A stretch of DNA of 59,609 bases from Sphingobium sp. 66-54 (GTDB taxonomy: Bacteria > Pseudomonadota > Alphaproteobacteria > Sphingomonadales > Sphingomonadaceae): positions 1 through 59,609 of the forward strand of contig MKWI01000028.1 in NCBI GenBank assembly GCA_001899715.1. The letters are read 5' to 3'. Each line of letters begins with the position of its first letter. Position 1 is the first letter of the stretch. Position numbers and translations under genes: made by a program. The notes beneath the pieces were generated by a model that made no database searches, had not been told where the DNA came from, and was given only the letters and a program-made list of their open reading frames with translations. This document shows positions 1 to 16,849 of this stretch, piece by piece.

Positions 1-35
1 TCCTCGCCGCCTCGCTGACCTTCTGGTGCAATTGA
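1..35 (+). mobile_element. Possible C-terminal end of an IS5-type transposase gene (partial, left edge)
   Basis: Frame 3 of the first 35 bases reads LAASLTFWCN and then a stop at 33-35; the incomplete codon before it ends in TC, which would fit Phe. The resulting F-L-A-A start and short hydrophobic tail resemble the last residues of IS5-family DDE transposases. Only about eleven codons are visible, so this is a weak call. It is supported mainly by a similar tail at the opposite edge of the window, which suggests that the sequence stops at repeats on both sides. Confidence 0.22.
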
Positions 36-214
36 GTCCGGACCCTAATCGAGGAGCGTGGGGCCGACGATCAGAATGATCTCCCGTCCCTGAACCTCCA
101 TCCGCTTGGCACACCCACCGCGTTGGTGAATCTCACCTCTATCGGTTCACCGAACGGGGAACATGTATGCGCGTGGCGCGCGATCCATCGCCATAACCGC
201 ATAACCGCGCTTCA

Positions 215-858
215 ATGTTGATGGCTCTGCTGGCCACCCTGATGCCCGCATTGATGCTGTTCGTTCTGTTGCGCCGGCCGATCCGGGACGTCGATATCTT
301 CTGGCAGCTCAGGCTTGGGGAAATGGCTCTTGCCCAGGGGCACTGGATCACGCGTGAGCCGTTCGCGGCGAGCCCTGCCACCGATCGCCTGGCTCGGCCA
401 GATAGTGCTGGCGCAGGTACGGCTCTGGTGGGGCTGGGCAGGGCTGCGCCTGTTCGATGCGCTGTGCTGGCTCGGTGCTATGAGCGTGGTTGCCTGGATT
501 TGCCGGCGGCATGGCGCGCCGGTGGCGGGTGTATTGACCGGTCTGGTGAGATCGCCTTCGTTCTTGCCCTACCTTATGCGTCGATCCGTCCGCAGAGTCT
601 GGCGCTGCTCTGCTTCGGGCTACTCCTTGTCTTGCTGCGCCTGCAAGGATCTACCATCCCGCCGCCTATGTGCTGAGTCCGAGTTGGACGCCCGATCTGA
701 TTGCGGCCCTGAAAGCTGATCCAGAGCATTGGCGGCTGGTTTCGGGAGATCATGTGGCCGTGATCTTCGTGCGCCCGAAGCCACCCACGAAGGCGCGCGC
801 CGACGCGAAGGCGGCGATTGAGCCGCGAGACCCTGACCATACGGCGCAGGCCGAATAG
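215..858 (+). pseudogene. Remnant of a polytopic membrane protein (GT-C-like), frameshifted and internally deleted
   Basis: The reading frame opens at 215 with a hydrophobic start and a segment around residues 22-47 (DVDIFWQLRLGEMAL...), typical of large inner-membrane proteins of the D-x-W-x-x-L-x-x-G-E type that resemble GT-C glycosyltransferases. Near 370 the similarity moves to another frame (AWLGQIVLAQVRLWWGWAG), and near 545 it returns to the first (ALPYASIRPQSLALLCFGLL). From about 645 a third frame carries a plausible C terminus (PAAYVLSPSWTPDLIAAL...) ending at 858. Two frameshifts are therefore visible. The total length is far below that of such proteins, so a central section is probably deleted. 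The exact substrate or role cannot be read from what remains. Its position next to a possible IS end fits decay after insertion. Confidence 0.6.
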
Positions 859-961
859 CGGGACCTGGCCCGCGATGCCTCCTGGCTCCATGGCCCTCCT
901 TGCGGTCTCAGGGTCTCACCTGCACCGAAGCGCTTACCCTTCAAGCACTGCGTCCCAATGC

Positions 962-999
962 AAAAAAAAGGCCCGCCGGAGATTGTCCGGCGGGCCTTT
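962..999 (-). terminator. Rho-independent terminator of the rpoBC transcript
   Basis: On the minus strand an 11-bp GC-rich stem (GGCCCGCCGGA with its complement) and a 5-nt loop are followed by a run of eight T. It starts about 30 bases after the rpoC stop codon. Confidence 0.9.
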
Positions 1000-1029
1000 C
1001 ATGCTCTGTTTCCCGAAGGGGCGTGAGAC

Positions 1030-5286
<4,257 letters not shown>

Positions 5287-5376
5287 GGTTCAATTCCCTC
5301 TTGAGGGCTGAAAGTCGTGTGGGGCGAAGCAGGGAGGGGAGCGTCGCCTCCGCAAAGGCAACGCTCCAACCGCCCC

Positions 5377-9558
<4,182 letters not shown>

Positions 9559-9819
9559 GCGTTTCCTGCCTGAAATGGTCCCAAAAATTTCCGCATCGCA
9601 GCGAAAAACTCAGCCGATGCGGACCGGATCGCCCACCTGTTCGGCGGCGACAGCCACGCAAAAAAGTGCGGGCCGGGGCTGTCCGATCCGCACTGCAGCG
9701 TCTGTTGAACCTGCTCGACGCCCCATACATGATGCGTGCCGTGCGCAACTCGGCATGCTGGCCCGGGCGAGGGCAGGCGACTCCGCGCGGCCAAGCCGCA
9801 GGAAATCCGTTGAGACGCA

Positions 9820-9847
9820 GATATAGTCCTACAGCGCCGCAATGCAA
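9820..9847 (-). promoter_or_regulatory. Candidate sigma-70-type promoter for rpoBC
   Basis: Read on the minus strand, TTGCAT and TATATC are separated by 16 bases. No gene lies between this site and rpoB, so transcription from it would give a leader of roughly 260 nt. It would supply rpoBC with its own promoter, which is needed because rplL is about 3.4 kb away. The rest of the gene-free stretch 9559-9899 shows no other clear signal. A GC-rich inverted repeat just after sodC (about 9857-9881) lacks a T tract. Confidence 0.4.
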
Positions 9848-9899
9848 GGGGGGAGGCATGCGGCCGCCCGGTCGTGCGGCCGCTTGTCCACGTGTCCCG

Positions 9900-10454
9900 T
9901 CAGCCGCCCTTCTTGTAGAAGACGCCGCACATCACGCGCGCGCCGCTGTTGCCGCTGGGGTCGGTCTTCATGTCGTCCGGGTCGGCGTGCACCACGAAAG
10001 CACCGCCATCGGCGTCAAGCACACTCGCGAGTGCGCCGTTCACGGTGAAGGTCATCGAGGCCGCGCCGGCAGTGTCGGCGACCAGCATCGGCAGATCGCC
10101 CTCATGCGCGCCCATCGGGTTCTGGAGGCCATGCTGCTTGCCGCCCGGATTGAGATGGCCACCGGCCGACGCGAAGTCCTTGAGCGTGCATTGGCCGACC
10201 GCATGGATATGCGCGCCATGCGGGCCCGGCGTTAGGCCGCGCGTCACCTGTACGGAGCCGGCCAGCGTATCGCCGCTGGGGATCAGCGTTACCCGGCCGC
10301 TCTGCTGGCCGTTGGTGTCATAGAGGATCGCTTCCGCATAAGGCGTAGCGGGCGGCGGTGCACCCGGAGGTGCCTTGGCGGCGCAGGCGGCAAGCACGAA
10401 TGACAGACTGGCAAGACCGATTGTCGAACAGGCGAGGCGGGGCATCGGGGGCAT
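9900..10454 (-). CDS. sodC: Cu/Zn superoxide dismutase, predicted lipoprotein
   Basis: It converts superoxide to hydrogen peroxide and oxygen in the periplasm or at a membrane surface. The 184-aa product has a lipoprotein signal peptide with lipobox LAAC around residue 24 and then a Pro/Ala linker. Metal-site motifs of bacterial SodC are visible in order: HGAHIHAVGQC (copper histidines and first disulfide cysteine), AGGHLNP, GAHEGDLP, and near the C terminus VVHADPDD followed by GNSGARVMCG (last Cu ligand, second cysteine). The start ATG at 10454 has AGAGAG six bases upstream; a second ATG three codons in is possible. It sits alone between rpoB and the apt-mtnN pair, same strand, with an 84-base gap from mtnN. 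Confidence 0.93.
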   Translation of the reverse strand: MPPMPRLACSTIGLASLSFVLAACAAKAPPGAPPPATPYAEAILYDTNGQQSGRVTLIPSGDTLAGSVQVTRGLTPGPHGAHIHAVGQCTLKDFASAGGHLNPGGKQHGLQNPMGAHEGDLPMLVADTAGAASMTFTVNGALASVLDADGGAFVVHADPDDMKTDPSGNSGARVMCGVFYKKGG

Positions 10455-10538
10455 CGTGATCTCTCTTGCTGGGATGCGGGACGGTCGCAGTCTATCGACT
10501 TATCGCCTCGGATCAACGCCGCGTCGTGAAACAAATCT

Positions 10539-11201
10539 TCAGAGTAGAGCGATCAGCGCTGCCATTGCGTCCGCTGCGCGCCGTGAGGCTGTGCGGAGAT
10601 TGGCATGGAAATCGCCGGTGCTGGCATGATTGGCATCGTCAGTCGTCGCCTTGATGCCGAGCCAGGGCAGGCCGACCCTGCGCGCATATTGCGCCAGTGC
10701 CGCCGTCTCCATGTCGACCAGATCGGCGTTGAGCGTGGCGACGAGATGCGCGGCATAGGCGGGATCCTCTATGAAGGCATCGCCGCTGGCGATGACGGCG
10801 TGCGGTAACATCAGGCCGAGGTCGGGCAGCGCCGTATAAGGCTCGGTATAGGCGGGACCCATCGGCCAGGCGCCGGGTGGATAGTGAACGAATGCCTCCG
10901 CCTTGCGCGCCCCGTGATCGTGCTGGACCGCTTGGGCGAGGTAGAAGCAATCGCCCTGGATCCCGCGCAATTTGCCGGCCGTGCCGATGGTCGCCAGCAG
11001 GTCGGCGCCGTGCAGCATATGCAGCCGCGCCGCCGCCGTGGCGATGTTTACCTTGCCGATGCCGGTGGTGGCCAGCAAGATAGTGTGGCCATCGGTCTCG
11101 ATCCGGCGGACGGGCGGCCATGTCCCGACGAGTGCCTCGCCCGTGCCGGGCAGGAATGTGTCCGCCTCTTCGTCGAGTGCCGCCAGCAGAAGTATCTGCA
11201 T
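10539..11201 (-). CDS. mtnN: 5'-methylthioadenosine/S-adenosylhomocysteine nucleosidase family protein
   Basis: A phosphorylase/nucleosidase superfamily protein of 220 aa, cytoplasmic. The fold shows in the N-terminal MQILLLAALDEEAD, the TTGIGKVN segment, ATIGTAGKL, SGDAFIED and the purine-site motif VDMETAAL. The glutamates of DEEA and DMETAA and the aspartate in TTDDA correspond to catalytic and ribose-binding positions of MTA/SAH nucleosidase. The expected reaction hydrolyses MTA or SAH to adenine plus the thioribose product. It starts six bases after apt, which salvages adenine, so the pair forms an operon in which the first enzyme's product feeds the second. A hopanoid- or futalosine-type nucleosidase of the same superfamily cannot be excluded. 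Confidence 0.78.
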   Translation of the reverse strand: MQILLLAALDEEADTFLPGTGEALVGTWPPVRRIETDGHTILLATTGIGKVNIATAAARLHMLHGADLLATIGTAGKLRGIQGDCFYLAQAVQHDHGARKAEAFVHYPPGAWPMGPAYTEPYTALPDLGLMLPHAVIASGDAFIEDPAYAAHLVATLNADLVDMETAALAQYARRVGLPWLGIKATTDDANHASTGDFHANLRTASRRAADAMAALIALL

Positions 11202-11207
11202 CGCGCG

Positions 11208-11777
11208 TCAATCCCCACCGAAGCTGACCAGTGAAACCGGCGTCACCCCGGCCGCGCGCAGCCGGTCGCCACCACCTAGGTCGGGTAGGTCGACGATGAA
11301 CAGCGCGGTATCCACCCGCGCGCCCTGACTGCGCAGCAGCGCCACGCCAGCCAGTGCCGTGCCGCCGGTGGCGAGCAGGTCGTCGACCAATACGACGCGC
11401 TGACCGGGCCGGACCGCACCGAGGTGCATCTCGATCCGATCCGCTCCATATTCGAGCGCATAGTCGACACCCACCGTCTTGCCGGGCAGCTTGCCCTGCT
11501 TGCGCAGCATCACCTTGCCCTTGGTGAGCGTGTAGGAGAGGCCGGCGGCGACGATGAAGCCGCGCGCCTCGATGCCTGCGATCAGGTCAACCTGTGCCGG
11601 GTCGATCGCCTTGGCCAGCCGGTCGATGGTCGCGCGGAAGGCGTTGCCGTCGAGAAGCAGCGTGGACACGTCGCGAAACTGGATGCCCGGCACCGGATGA
11701 TCGGGAATAGTGCGGATCAGGGCCTTGAGGTCGGCATTGCCCTCGGGAATCCGAGCGGGTGGAGCGGTAGTCGTCAT
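11208..11777 (-). CDS. apt: Adenine phosphoribosyltransferase
   Basis: It salvages adenine by joining it to PRPP to make AMP. The 189-aa protein has the family layout: IPDHPVPGIQFRDVSTLL near the N terminus, GIEARGFI, the lysine-rich loop MLRKQGKLPG with YALEYG, and the PRPP-binding loop VVLVDDLLATGGTA near residues 122-135. The first gene of an apt-mtnN pair (gap of 6 bases) on the minus strand. It is divergent from the hypothetical gene at 11926, with 148 bases between them that should hold both promoters. Confidence 0.95.
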   Translation of the reverse strand: MTTTAPPARIPEGNADLKALIRTIPDHPVPGIQFRDVSTLLLDGNAFRATIDRLAKAIDPAQVDLIAGIEARGFIVAAGLSYTLTKGKVMLRKQGKLPGKTVGVDYALEYGADRIEMHLGAVRPGQRVVLVDDLLATGGTALAGVALLRSQGARVDTALFIVDLPDLGGGDRLRAAGVTPVSLVSFGGD

Positions 11778-11925
11778 GGCGGTCCTCGAATGCTGGCGCG
11801 GCTGGGCCGGGATGGCGGCTCTGGCCGTCCGCCCCGGCGAAGCAACGCACGGTCGCGCCGAGTCGGTGTCCCGCTTTACAGAACCGGGCCGTCGCGCATA
11901 ACTGTCTCAAAATGGGTCAGATCAC

Positions 11926-12732
11926 ATGAGGCCAGTTCTTCGCCTTTTCCCATTGCTCTGCGCGTCATGCGTTTTCGCGTTCTGCCCTGCCATGGGGCAG
12001 GGGAAGGCTGCTGCCGGGGTCGCAGAGGCAACGCCTGCATCAAGCACATCGTTGATGAACACTGCACCCGCCCCCGCGCCGGATCCGCCGGTGCGACCCA
12101 CACCCTCCTTGCGTCTCCTCGCCAGCGAACCGGATCTCGCCTCCCTGCCGCGCACCGCTTTGCCGGAGACGGCAAGCCAGGCGCGCGCCGCGCCTCAGGA
12201 GTCGGCCCGCCCGAAAGAAACGCCCCGGAACGATGAAGCCAACGAGGGTGAGTCGCTGGCGTTCGATCATATCCGCGAGCGCATCGCATCGCTTCCGGCC
12301 GCGCCCGAGATTGCCCTGTCCATGCCGAGAGCATCGGTGCCTTCATCGCCACGCTCGCGCAGCATAACATCGTTCGCCAATCGTGCCGAGGCAGTCCTGA
12401 ACGGCATGAACCTGCCGGGCTGGTGGCGTGGTGCGGCGGCGGGGCTGCTGGCATTGGTTGCGGCCGGGCTTGCCTGGCATCTTGGCAGGCGTCGCCGTGC
12501 GCGATTGATGGAAGAGGAGGCCCCCATCCAGTGGGGTCCGCCTGATGAAAGTGAAGCTGCTCTGCGCGCCACGTTGCTCGCCAAGCGCGATGCTGCGGCG
12601 CAAGGCCGGTCCGCGCCGCGACTGTCGCGCGGATATGCGACGCTGGGCGAGGCTCTCATCGCCATGAAGACCGCTGCGGCGAAACCGACGCCGCGTCCCG
12701 CCGCTCAGGATCAACCGCGCGTCGATGCCTGA
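11926..12732 (+). CDS. Hypothetical membrane protein with signal peptide and one C-terminal membrane segment
   Basis: I do not recognise a family. The 268-aa product begins with a signal peptide (about residues 1-24, ending near AMGQG). It continues with a long low-complexity region rich in Pro, Ala and Ser. One membrane helix (WWRGAAAGLLALVAAGLAW, about residues 165-184) is followed by a basic stop-transfer run (GRRRRARL) and a cytoplasmic tail. This suggests an anchored periplasmic linker protein. It is the only plus-strand gene in a minus-strand block, divergent from apt and convergent with rplL, and it interrupts the ribosomal-protein to rpoBC linkage. Nothing in the sequence gives a function. 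Confidence 0.6.
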   Translation: MRPVLRLFPLLCASCVFAFCPAMGQGKAAAGVAEATPASSTSLMNTAPAPAPDPPVRPTPSLRLLASEPDLASLPRTALPETASQARAAPQESARPKETPRNDEANEGESLAFDHIRERIASLPAAPEIALSMPRASVPSSPRSRSITSFANRAEAVLNGMNLPGWWRGAAAGLLALVAAGLAWHLGRRRRARLMEEEAPIQWGPPDESEAALRATLLAKRDAAAQGRSAPRLSRGYATLGEALIAMKTAAAKPTPRPAAQDQPRVDA

Positions 12733-12960
12733 GTTAACCTTGCCGTGGGATGGGCAAGGGATCTTCTGGCAACTCGGGACGTGAGGTGCGCGCGCGGATG
12801 CGTTGTGCGTTTCCGCAGACACGGCGGATTGCGTTTCCGGATCGCGTCATGGGGGCAGTTCGCCCTTCGGAGGATGAACAGTCTTTCCGACCTTCATGCC
12901 TGTCGATAGTTGTAGATGGTAGCAATTCGCTGTCGCACCTTCGGTGCGTATTGCTCCACG

Positions 12961-12993
12961 AAAAAAGGGCGACCCCAACCGGGATCGCCCTTC
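12961..12993 (-). terminator. Terminator downstream of rplJL
   Basis: On the minus strand GGGCGATCCC, loop GGTT and GGGGTCGCCC form a 10-bp stem followed by six T. It lies 25 bases after the rplL stop, so rplJ-rplL transcription should end here and not run into rpoB. The stretch 12733-12960 holds nothing else I can identify. Confidence 0.88.
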
Positions 12994-13017
12994 CTTGTTC
13001 GCAATGAAGCGACGAAC

Positions 13018-13398
13018 TTACTTCAGCTCGACGGTCGCGCCGGCTTCCTCGAGCTTCTTCTTCAGCTCTTCGGCCTCGGCCTTGTTGACGCCTTCCTTGA
13101 CGGCCTTCGGCGCGCCTTCGACGAGCGCCTTGGCTTCGGTCAGGCCCAGGCCGGTGATGGCGCGGACTTCCTTGATGACGTTGATCTTCTTGCCACCGTC
13201 GCCGGTGAGGATCACGTCGAACTCGTCCTTGGCTTCCTCGGCCGGCGCGCCGGCACCGGCGCCACCGGCCGGAGCGGCCACGGCAACGGCTGCGGCAGCC
13301 GAGACGCCCCACTTCTCCTCGAGCGCCTTGGAAAGCTCGGCGGCCTCCAGGACGGTGAGCGCGGACAGCTGGTCGACGAGAGCGTTGATGTCAGCCAT
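13018..13398 (-). CDS. rplL: 50S ribosomal protein L7/L12
   Basis: The stalk protein of the large subunit, which recruits translation factors. The 126-aa sequence shows the N-terminal dimerisation helix region ([19 protein letters not shown]), an Ala/Gly-rich hinge near residues 37-52, and the conserved C-terminal domain ([19 protein letters not shown]). The ATG is preceded by GGAG nine bases upstream. It follows rplJ after 75 bases; that gap contains a short GGGCCC-type hairpin. It is highly expressed in all relatives. Confidence 0.97.
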   Translation of the reverse strand: MADINALVDQLSALTVLEAAELSKALEEKWGVSAAAAVAVAAPAGGAGAGAPAEEAKDEFDVILTGDGGKKINVIKEVRAITGLGLTEAKALVEGAPKAVKEGVNKAEAEELKKKLEEAGATVELK

Positions 13399-13473
13399 GA
13401 TAATTTACTCCATTTCTAGCGGGGCCCTCGGGCCCGGATCGGTTTGTTGCAATCGGTCGGGCGTGCCTGAAAC

Positions 13474-13989
13474 TCAGGCGGCGTCCTTTGTGGCGTAAGC
13501 GTTGAACACGCGCGCAAGCTGCGCGGCCGGCTCCTTGGCGACGACAGCGAGCTTGGTCGCCGGCGCCTGGATGAGGCCGATAAGCGTCGCACGCATCTGG
13601 TCGAGCGACGGCAGGGAAGCCAGTGCCTTCACGCCTTCGGCGTTGAGCAACTGCGCACCCATGGCGCCGCCGACGATCTCCAGCTTGTCGTTCGTCTTGG
13701 CGAACTCGACCGCGACCTTTGCGGCCGCGACGGGATCCGCCGACGTGGCAAGACCGACCGGACCGACGAGCATGTCGCCAATGGCGGCATAATCGGTGTC
13801 CACGATGGCGATCTTGGCAAGCCGGTTCTTCGTCACCTTGTAGGACGCACCGGCCTCGCGCATCTTCTGGCGGAGCTGGGTGGACTGAGCGACGCTCAGG
13901 CCCAGGTTGCGGGTCACGACGACCACGCCCATCTCCTTCAGAGACGCGTGAAGCGCGGAAACGACCTCGGTCTTTTCATTGCGATCCAT
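13474..13989 (-). CDS. rplJ: 50S ribosomal protein L10
   Basis: The base of the ribosomal stalk, binding 23S rRNA and L7/L12 dimers. It is 171 aa, with the typical start [17 protein letters not shown], the [20 protein letters not shown] segment and a C-terminal helix for L7/L12. GAGGAG lies six bases before the ATG. In many bacteria L10 represses its own operon by binding the leader mRNA. Here the upstream leader or intergenic stretch is unusually long (over 600 bases to the rplA terminator), so rplJL probably has its own promoter. Confidence 0.97.
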   Translation of the reverse strand: MDRNEKTEVVSALHASLKEMGVVVVTRNLGLSVAQSTQLRQKMREAGASYKVTKNRLAKIAIVDTDYAAIGDMLVGPVGLATSADPVAAAKVAVEFAKTNDKLEIVGGAMGAQLLNAEGVKALASLPSLDQMRATLIGLIQAPATKLAVVAKEPAAQLARVFNAYATKDAA

Positions 13990-14615
13990 GCCATTCTCCT
14001 CAGCGGCGTTGCGTGTCGGTCCCCGAGAGGAGCCGGCCTTGCGCAGCCGCGTTCACACATGCGCCGGGCGCGACCCATGGCGGGCCGCACACGGCAGAAT
14101 AGTCCGAGGGGAAGGGTTGACTGGCCACACGCCAAGATCGGCATCGGCAGACCCGGTAGCCCAGCGCACAGGCGCGGGAGCCATCCGGCTAGAACGTTTC
14201 CCCGTCTCGGCTGGAGATTAAGATGGCGGCCTATGCGCCATCACCAGCTGTCTCGGACGGTGTGCCGGGATACAAATCCCGGCAAGCGAGCGCCCGATAG
14301 GCGTAATCACAGGAAAATGCAAGAGTGGGGCACGTATGGCCAGCCAAGGTGCGCTCCGAACTCGGGGCAATGCATCGCGGCCGGCTTCCCTAATACATGC
14401 GTTTCCCCAAGATGGCCCATTTTTCGTAGCATGGCCCTTTTCCGTGACCATCTTCGAAAGCGCGCCCCGTCCAAGAGCCCGTCTTCCCCCAAACCGCCAC
14501 ATGCGCTCCTGTGAAAGCAGGAGCCCACGGCGATAGAGCCGCTACGGCTGGGCCCTGGGCTCCTGCAATCGCTAGATAATCATGTTGCGCTTCGGCCTCG
14601 CCGTATAGCGCATAC
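13990..14615. other. Long intergenic stretch between rplA and rplJ
   Basis: No convincing coding frame is present on either strand. It contains the presumed promoter and autoregulatory leader of rplJL at the low-coordinate end and a REP-like palindrome at 14501-14570. Apart from that repeat I see no defined element. Confidence 0.6.
14501..14570. repeat. REP-like palindromic intergenic element
   Basis: GCTCCTG (14505-14511) and CAGGAGC (14518-14524) form a 7-bp stem around a 6-nt loop. CAGGAGCCCA (14518-14527) also pairs with TGGGCTCCTG (14556-14565), giving a nested second hairpin. This overlapping arrangement is typical of REP/BIME units. I recall similar GCTCCTGCxxxxGCAGGAGCCCA units in sphingomonad intergenic regions, but copy number cannot be seen from this window. 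Confidence 0.6.
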
Positions 14616-14655
14616 AAAAAAAGCCCCGCCGCGGTCCTCTCGCAGCGGAGACTTT
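14616..14655 (-). terminator. Terminator downstream of rplKA
   Basis: On the minus strand an imperfect 12-13 bp stem with G-U pairs (arms near 14623-14633 and 14641-14653) is followed by eight T. It lies 39 bases after the rplA stop. Confidence 0.75.
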
Positions 14656-14693
14656 CTCATTCGCTGATCCGACCGGTCGCCCGGCCGCGCGCA

Positions 14694-15392
14694 TCAGGCG
14701 GTGGCGACTTCCGCCACGTCGATCTTCACGCCCGGTCCCATCGAGGAGGAGAGGGCGATCTTGCGGACATATTTGCCTTTCGATCCGGCCGGCTTGGCCT
14801 TGACGATGGCATCGACGAACGCGTCGAAATTCTTGCGCAGGTCGTCGCTGGAGAAGCTGGCCTTGCCGAGACCGGCGTGGATGATGCCGGCCTTCTCGAC
14901 GCGGAACTCGATCTGGCCGCCCTTGGCCGCCTTCACGGCCTCGGCGACGTTCGGGGTCACGGTGCCGAGCTTCGGGTTCGGCATCAGGCCCTTGGGGCCG
15001 AGCACCTTGCCGAGGCGGCCGACGAGGCCCATCATGTCCGGCGTCGCGATCACACGGTCGAAGTCGAAATTGCCGGCCTGGATGTGCTCGAGCAGGTCTT
15101 CGGCGCCGACGATCTCGGCGCCTGCTTCCTTGGCCTGATCCGCCTTGTCGGCGCGGGCGAACACGGCGACGCGCACGTCCTTGCCGGTGCCGGCGGGCAG
15201 CGTGACGACGCCGCGCACCATTTGGTCGGCGTGACGCGGGTCGACGCCCAGGTTCATCGCGACTTCAACCGTCTCGTCGAACTTCGCGGTGGCGTGCTGC
15301 TTGATGAGAGCGATTGCCTCATCGACGCCGTGCAGCTTGTCGCGGTCGACTGCGCTGGCGAGGGCCTTGGCCTTCTTGGTCTGCTTTGCCAT
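14694..15392 (-). CDS. rplA: 50S ribosomal protein L1
   Basis: It binds 23S rRNA at the L1 stalk and helps release the E-site tRNA. The 232-aa protein starts [12 protein letters not shown] at the ATG at 15392; the open frame extends further upstream, but that part is the antiphase of rplK. Family segments are visible: [32 protein letters not shown] and [20 protein letters not shown]. It starts four bases after the rplK stop, so the two are co-transcribed. Confidence 0.97.
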   Translation of the reverse strand: MAKQTKKAKALASAVDRDKLHGVDEAIALIKQHATAKFDETVEVAMNLGVDPRHADQMVRGVVTLPAGTGKDVRVAVFARADKADQAKEAGAEIVGAEDLLEHIQAGNFDFDRVIATPDMMGLVGRLGKVLGPKGLMPNPKLGTVTPNVAEAVKAAKGGQIEFRVEKAGIIHAGLGKASFSSDDLRKNFDAFVDAIVKAKPAGSKGKYVRKIALSSSMGPGVKIDVAEVATA

Positions 15393-15396
15393 GGTC

Positions 15397-15828
15397 TTAG
15401 CCCTCCACCACGGTGAGGCCCATCGAGCGGGCGCTGCCTTCGAGAATCTTGGTTGCCGCCTCGATGTCATTGGCATTGAGGTCGGCCATCTTGGCTTCGG
15501 CCAGTTCGGCAAGCTGCGAGCGCTTGATGGTGCCGGACGAGACCTTGCCGGGCTCCTTCGAGCCGGACTTGAGGTTCATCGCCTGCTTGATGAGATAGGT
15601 TGCCGGCGGCTTCTTGGTGATGAACGAGAAGCTGCGATCGGCATAGACGGTGATGATGGTCGGCAGGGGCGTGCCCTTGTTTTCCTTCTCCGTCGCGGCG
15701 TTGAACGCCTTGCAGAATTCCATGATGTTCACGCCGCGCTGACCCAGGGCAGGGCCGATCGGCGGCGAGGGATTGGCGGCTCCAGCGGGCACCTGGAGCT
15801 TGATATAGCCCGTAATCTTCTTGGCCAT
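15397..15828 (-). CDS. rplK: 50S ribosomal protein L11
   Basis: It forms the GTPase-associated centre with 23S rRNA. It is 143 aa, with [20 protein letters not shown] at the start, the proline-rich [17 protein letters not shown] segment of the N-terminal domain, and the C-terminal RNA-binding domain ([15 protein letters not shown]...). First gene of rplK-rplA. In the canonical cluster nusG lies directly upstream; here about 3 kb with a transporter and a YnfA-like gene intervenes. Confidence 0.97.
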   Translation of the reverse strand: MAKKITGYIKLQVPAGAANPSPPIGPALGQRGVNIMEFCKAFNAATEKENKGTPLPTIITVYADRSFSFITKKPPATYLIKQAMNLKSGSKEPGKVSSGTIKRSQLAELAEAKMADLNANDIEAATKILEGSARSMGLTVVEG

Positions 15829-16049
15829 GTCGTCTCACTCTGTAGAGGGCGGCGCGGATGCCGCCCGGTTCAAGCTGAGCGGTCGAACGGAGCACGCCTC
15901 AGGGCAAGCTCCTCCCGCATCTGGCTTCCGCGCCCACCTGCAAGGCCGGCCCGGATGCGGGGCCCTATAGGGGGATGAGCGCGAAAAGGGAAGGGGGCAG
16001 ATGGAGACGAACGAAGCGCCTCAATTGGTTAGGGGAATTTATGCGCCTG
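15829..16049. other. rplK upstream region
   Basis: No gene is visible. The presumed rplKA promoter should be here; a CCTATAG sequence near 15962-15968 could be part of a -10 element, but I find no convincing -35 partner. Confidence 0.4.
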
Positions 16050-16163
16050 TCACTGCAATCCATTCAGGCACTTGATGCCCGCGCCGAAAATGGTGGGAAG
16101 GTCGTGGTCGACATAGAGCGACTGGGCATAGTCGAAAATGACGTCGTTGCGCCAAGCCGTCAT
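16050..16163 (-). CDS. Possible 37-residue small protein or gene remnant
   Basis: A short minus-strand frame runs from the ATG at 16163 to the TGA at 16050. It encodes MTAWRNDVIFDYAQSL followed by YVDHDLPTIFGAG and a short tail ending NGLQ. The composition looks protein-like (acidic and aromatic, mixed hydrophobic) and unlike the neighbouring antisense frames. GGGGCAGA just before the ATG could serve as a weak ribosome binding site. I do not recognise it; it may be a genuine small protein or the tail of a lost gene. Confidence 0.35.
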   Translation of the reverse strand: MTAWRNDVIFDYAQSLYVDHDLPTIFGAGIKCLNGLQ

Positions 16164-16345
16164 TCTGCCCCGTTCTTATACTTATGGCGATACGGACCGC
16201 GCCGGAGTCTTGTCCGGTTCCAGCGTGATCACGATGTCTTCGGAGCTAAAGCGATGCGGATCGCTCGGGCAGAAACGTCTACTAGAATCCGGGGATTTGT
16301 CCGCCGATCGCCGCGTCTGTCGTCGTCTTCTGGACTGCCGTGCAA

Positions 16346-16684
16346 TCAGGCACGATGTGGCCCTAGCAGGATGACCGCCGCGCCGGCCAGGCAGAGCAAG
16401 GCACCGCCCAGATCCCAGCGATCGGGCGTTACGCCTTCCACGACCCACAGCCAGAGCAGCGCCGAAGTGATGTAAATGCCGCCATAGGCTGCATAGGCGC
16501 GACCGGCCTGGCTCGTGTCGACCAGCGTCAGTAGCCAGGCGAACAGGAGCAGAGAGAGGGTTCCCGGCACGATCCAAAGCGCGCTCTTGCCCAGCCGCAG
16601 CCATGCCCAGAAGGCGAAGCAGCCCGCGATCTCTGCCAGCGCCGCGCCTGCATAAGCAAGAATACTCGTCACCGGCACAAGCAT
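16346..16684 (-). CDS. YnfA/UPF0060 family small membrane protein
   Basis: An inner-membrane protein of 112 aa with four predicted helices, related to the small multidrug resistance fold. Family signatures are clear: [20 protein letters not shown] near the N terminus and [20 protein letters not shown] in the middle, then [15 protein letters not shown] chose the ATG at 16684 because the conserved N terminus begins there; 21 codons of upstream open frame are unlike the family. The function in most bacteria is unknown. It lies between rplK and an AAHS transporter, same strand but widely spaced. Confidence 0.85.
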   Translation of the reverse strand: MLVPVTSILAYAGAALAEIAGCFAFWAWLRLGKSALWIVPGTLSLLLFAWLLTLVDTSQAGRAYAAYGGIYITSALLWLWVVEGVTPDRWDLGGALLCLAGAAVILLGPHRA

Positions 16685-16849
16685 GGCTCCCGGTGGACTG
16701 GGGCCGTTCCGGCCGGATGAGATAAACCCCTCGTGGGTGTCGAGCAAACGCGAGCCATGGTTAGCGCGACCATCCGGATCGGACGGGACGAGCGTCCGCC
16801 GGTTGCGTTACCACCCGCCACCCGATGATCGCGCTGATCCGCGGGCGCC

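Noticed and set aside
9857..9881. GCGGCCGC inverted repeat after sodC as a terminator
   Set aside because: The stem is present but there is no T tract on the minus strand; it may slow transcription but does not meet the criteria.
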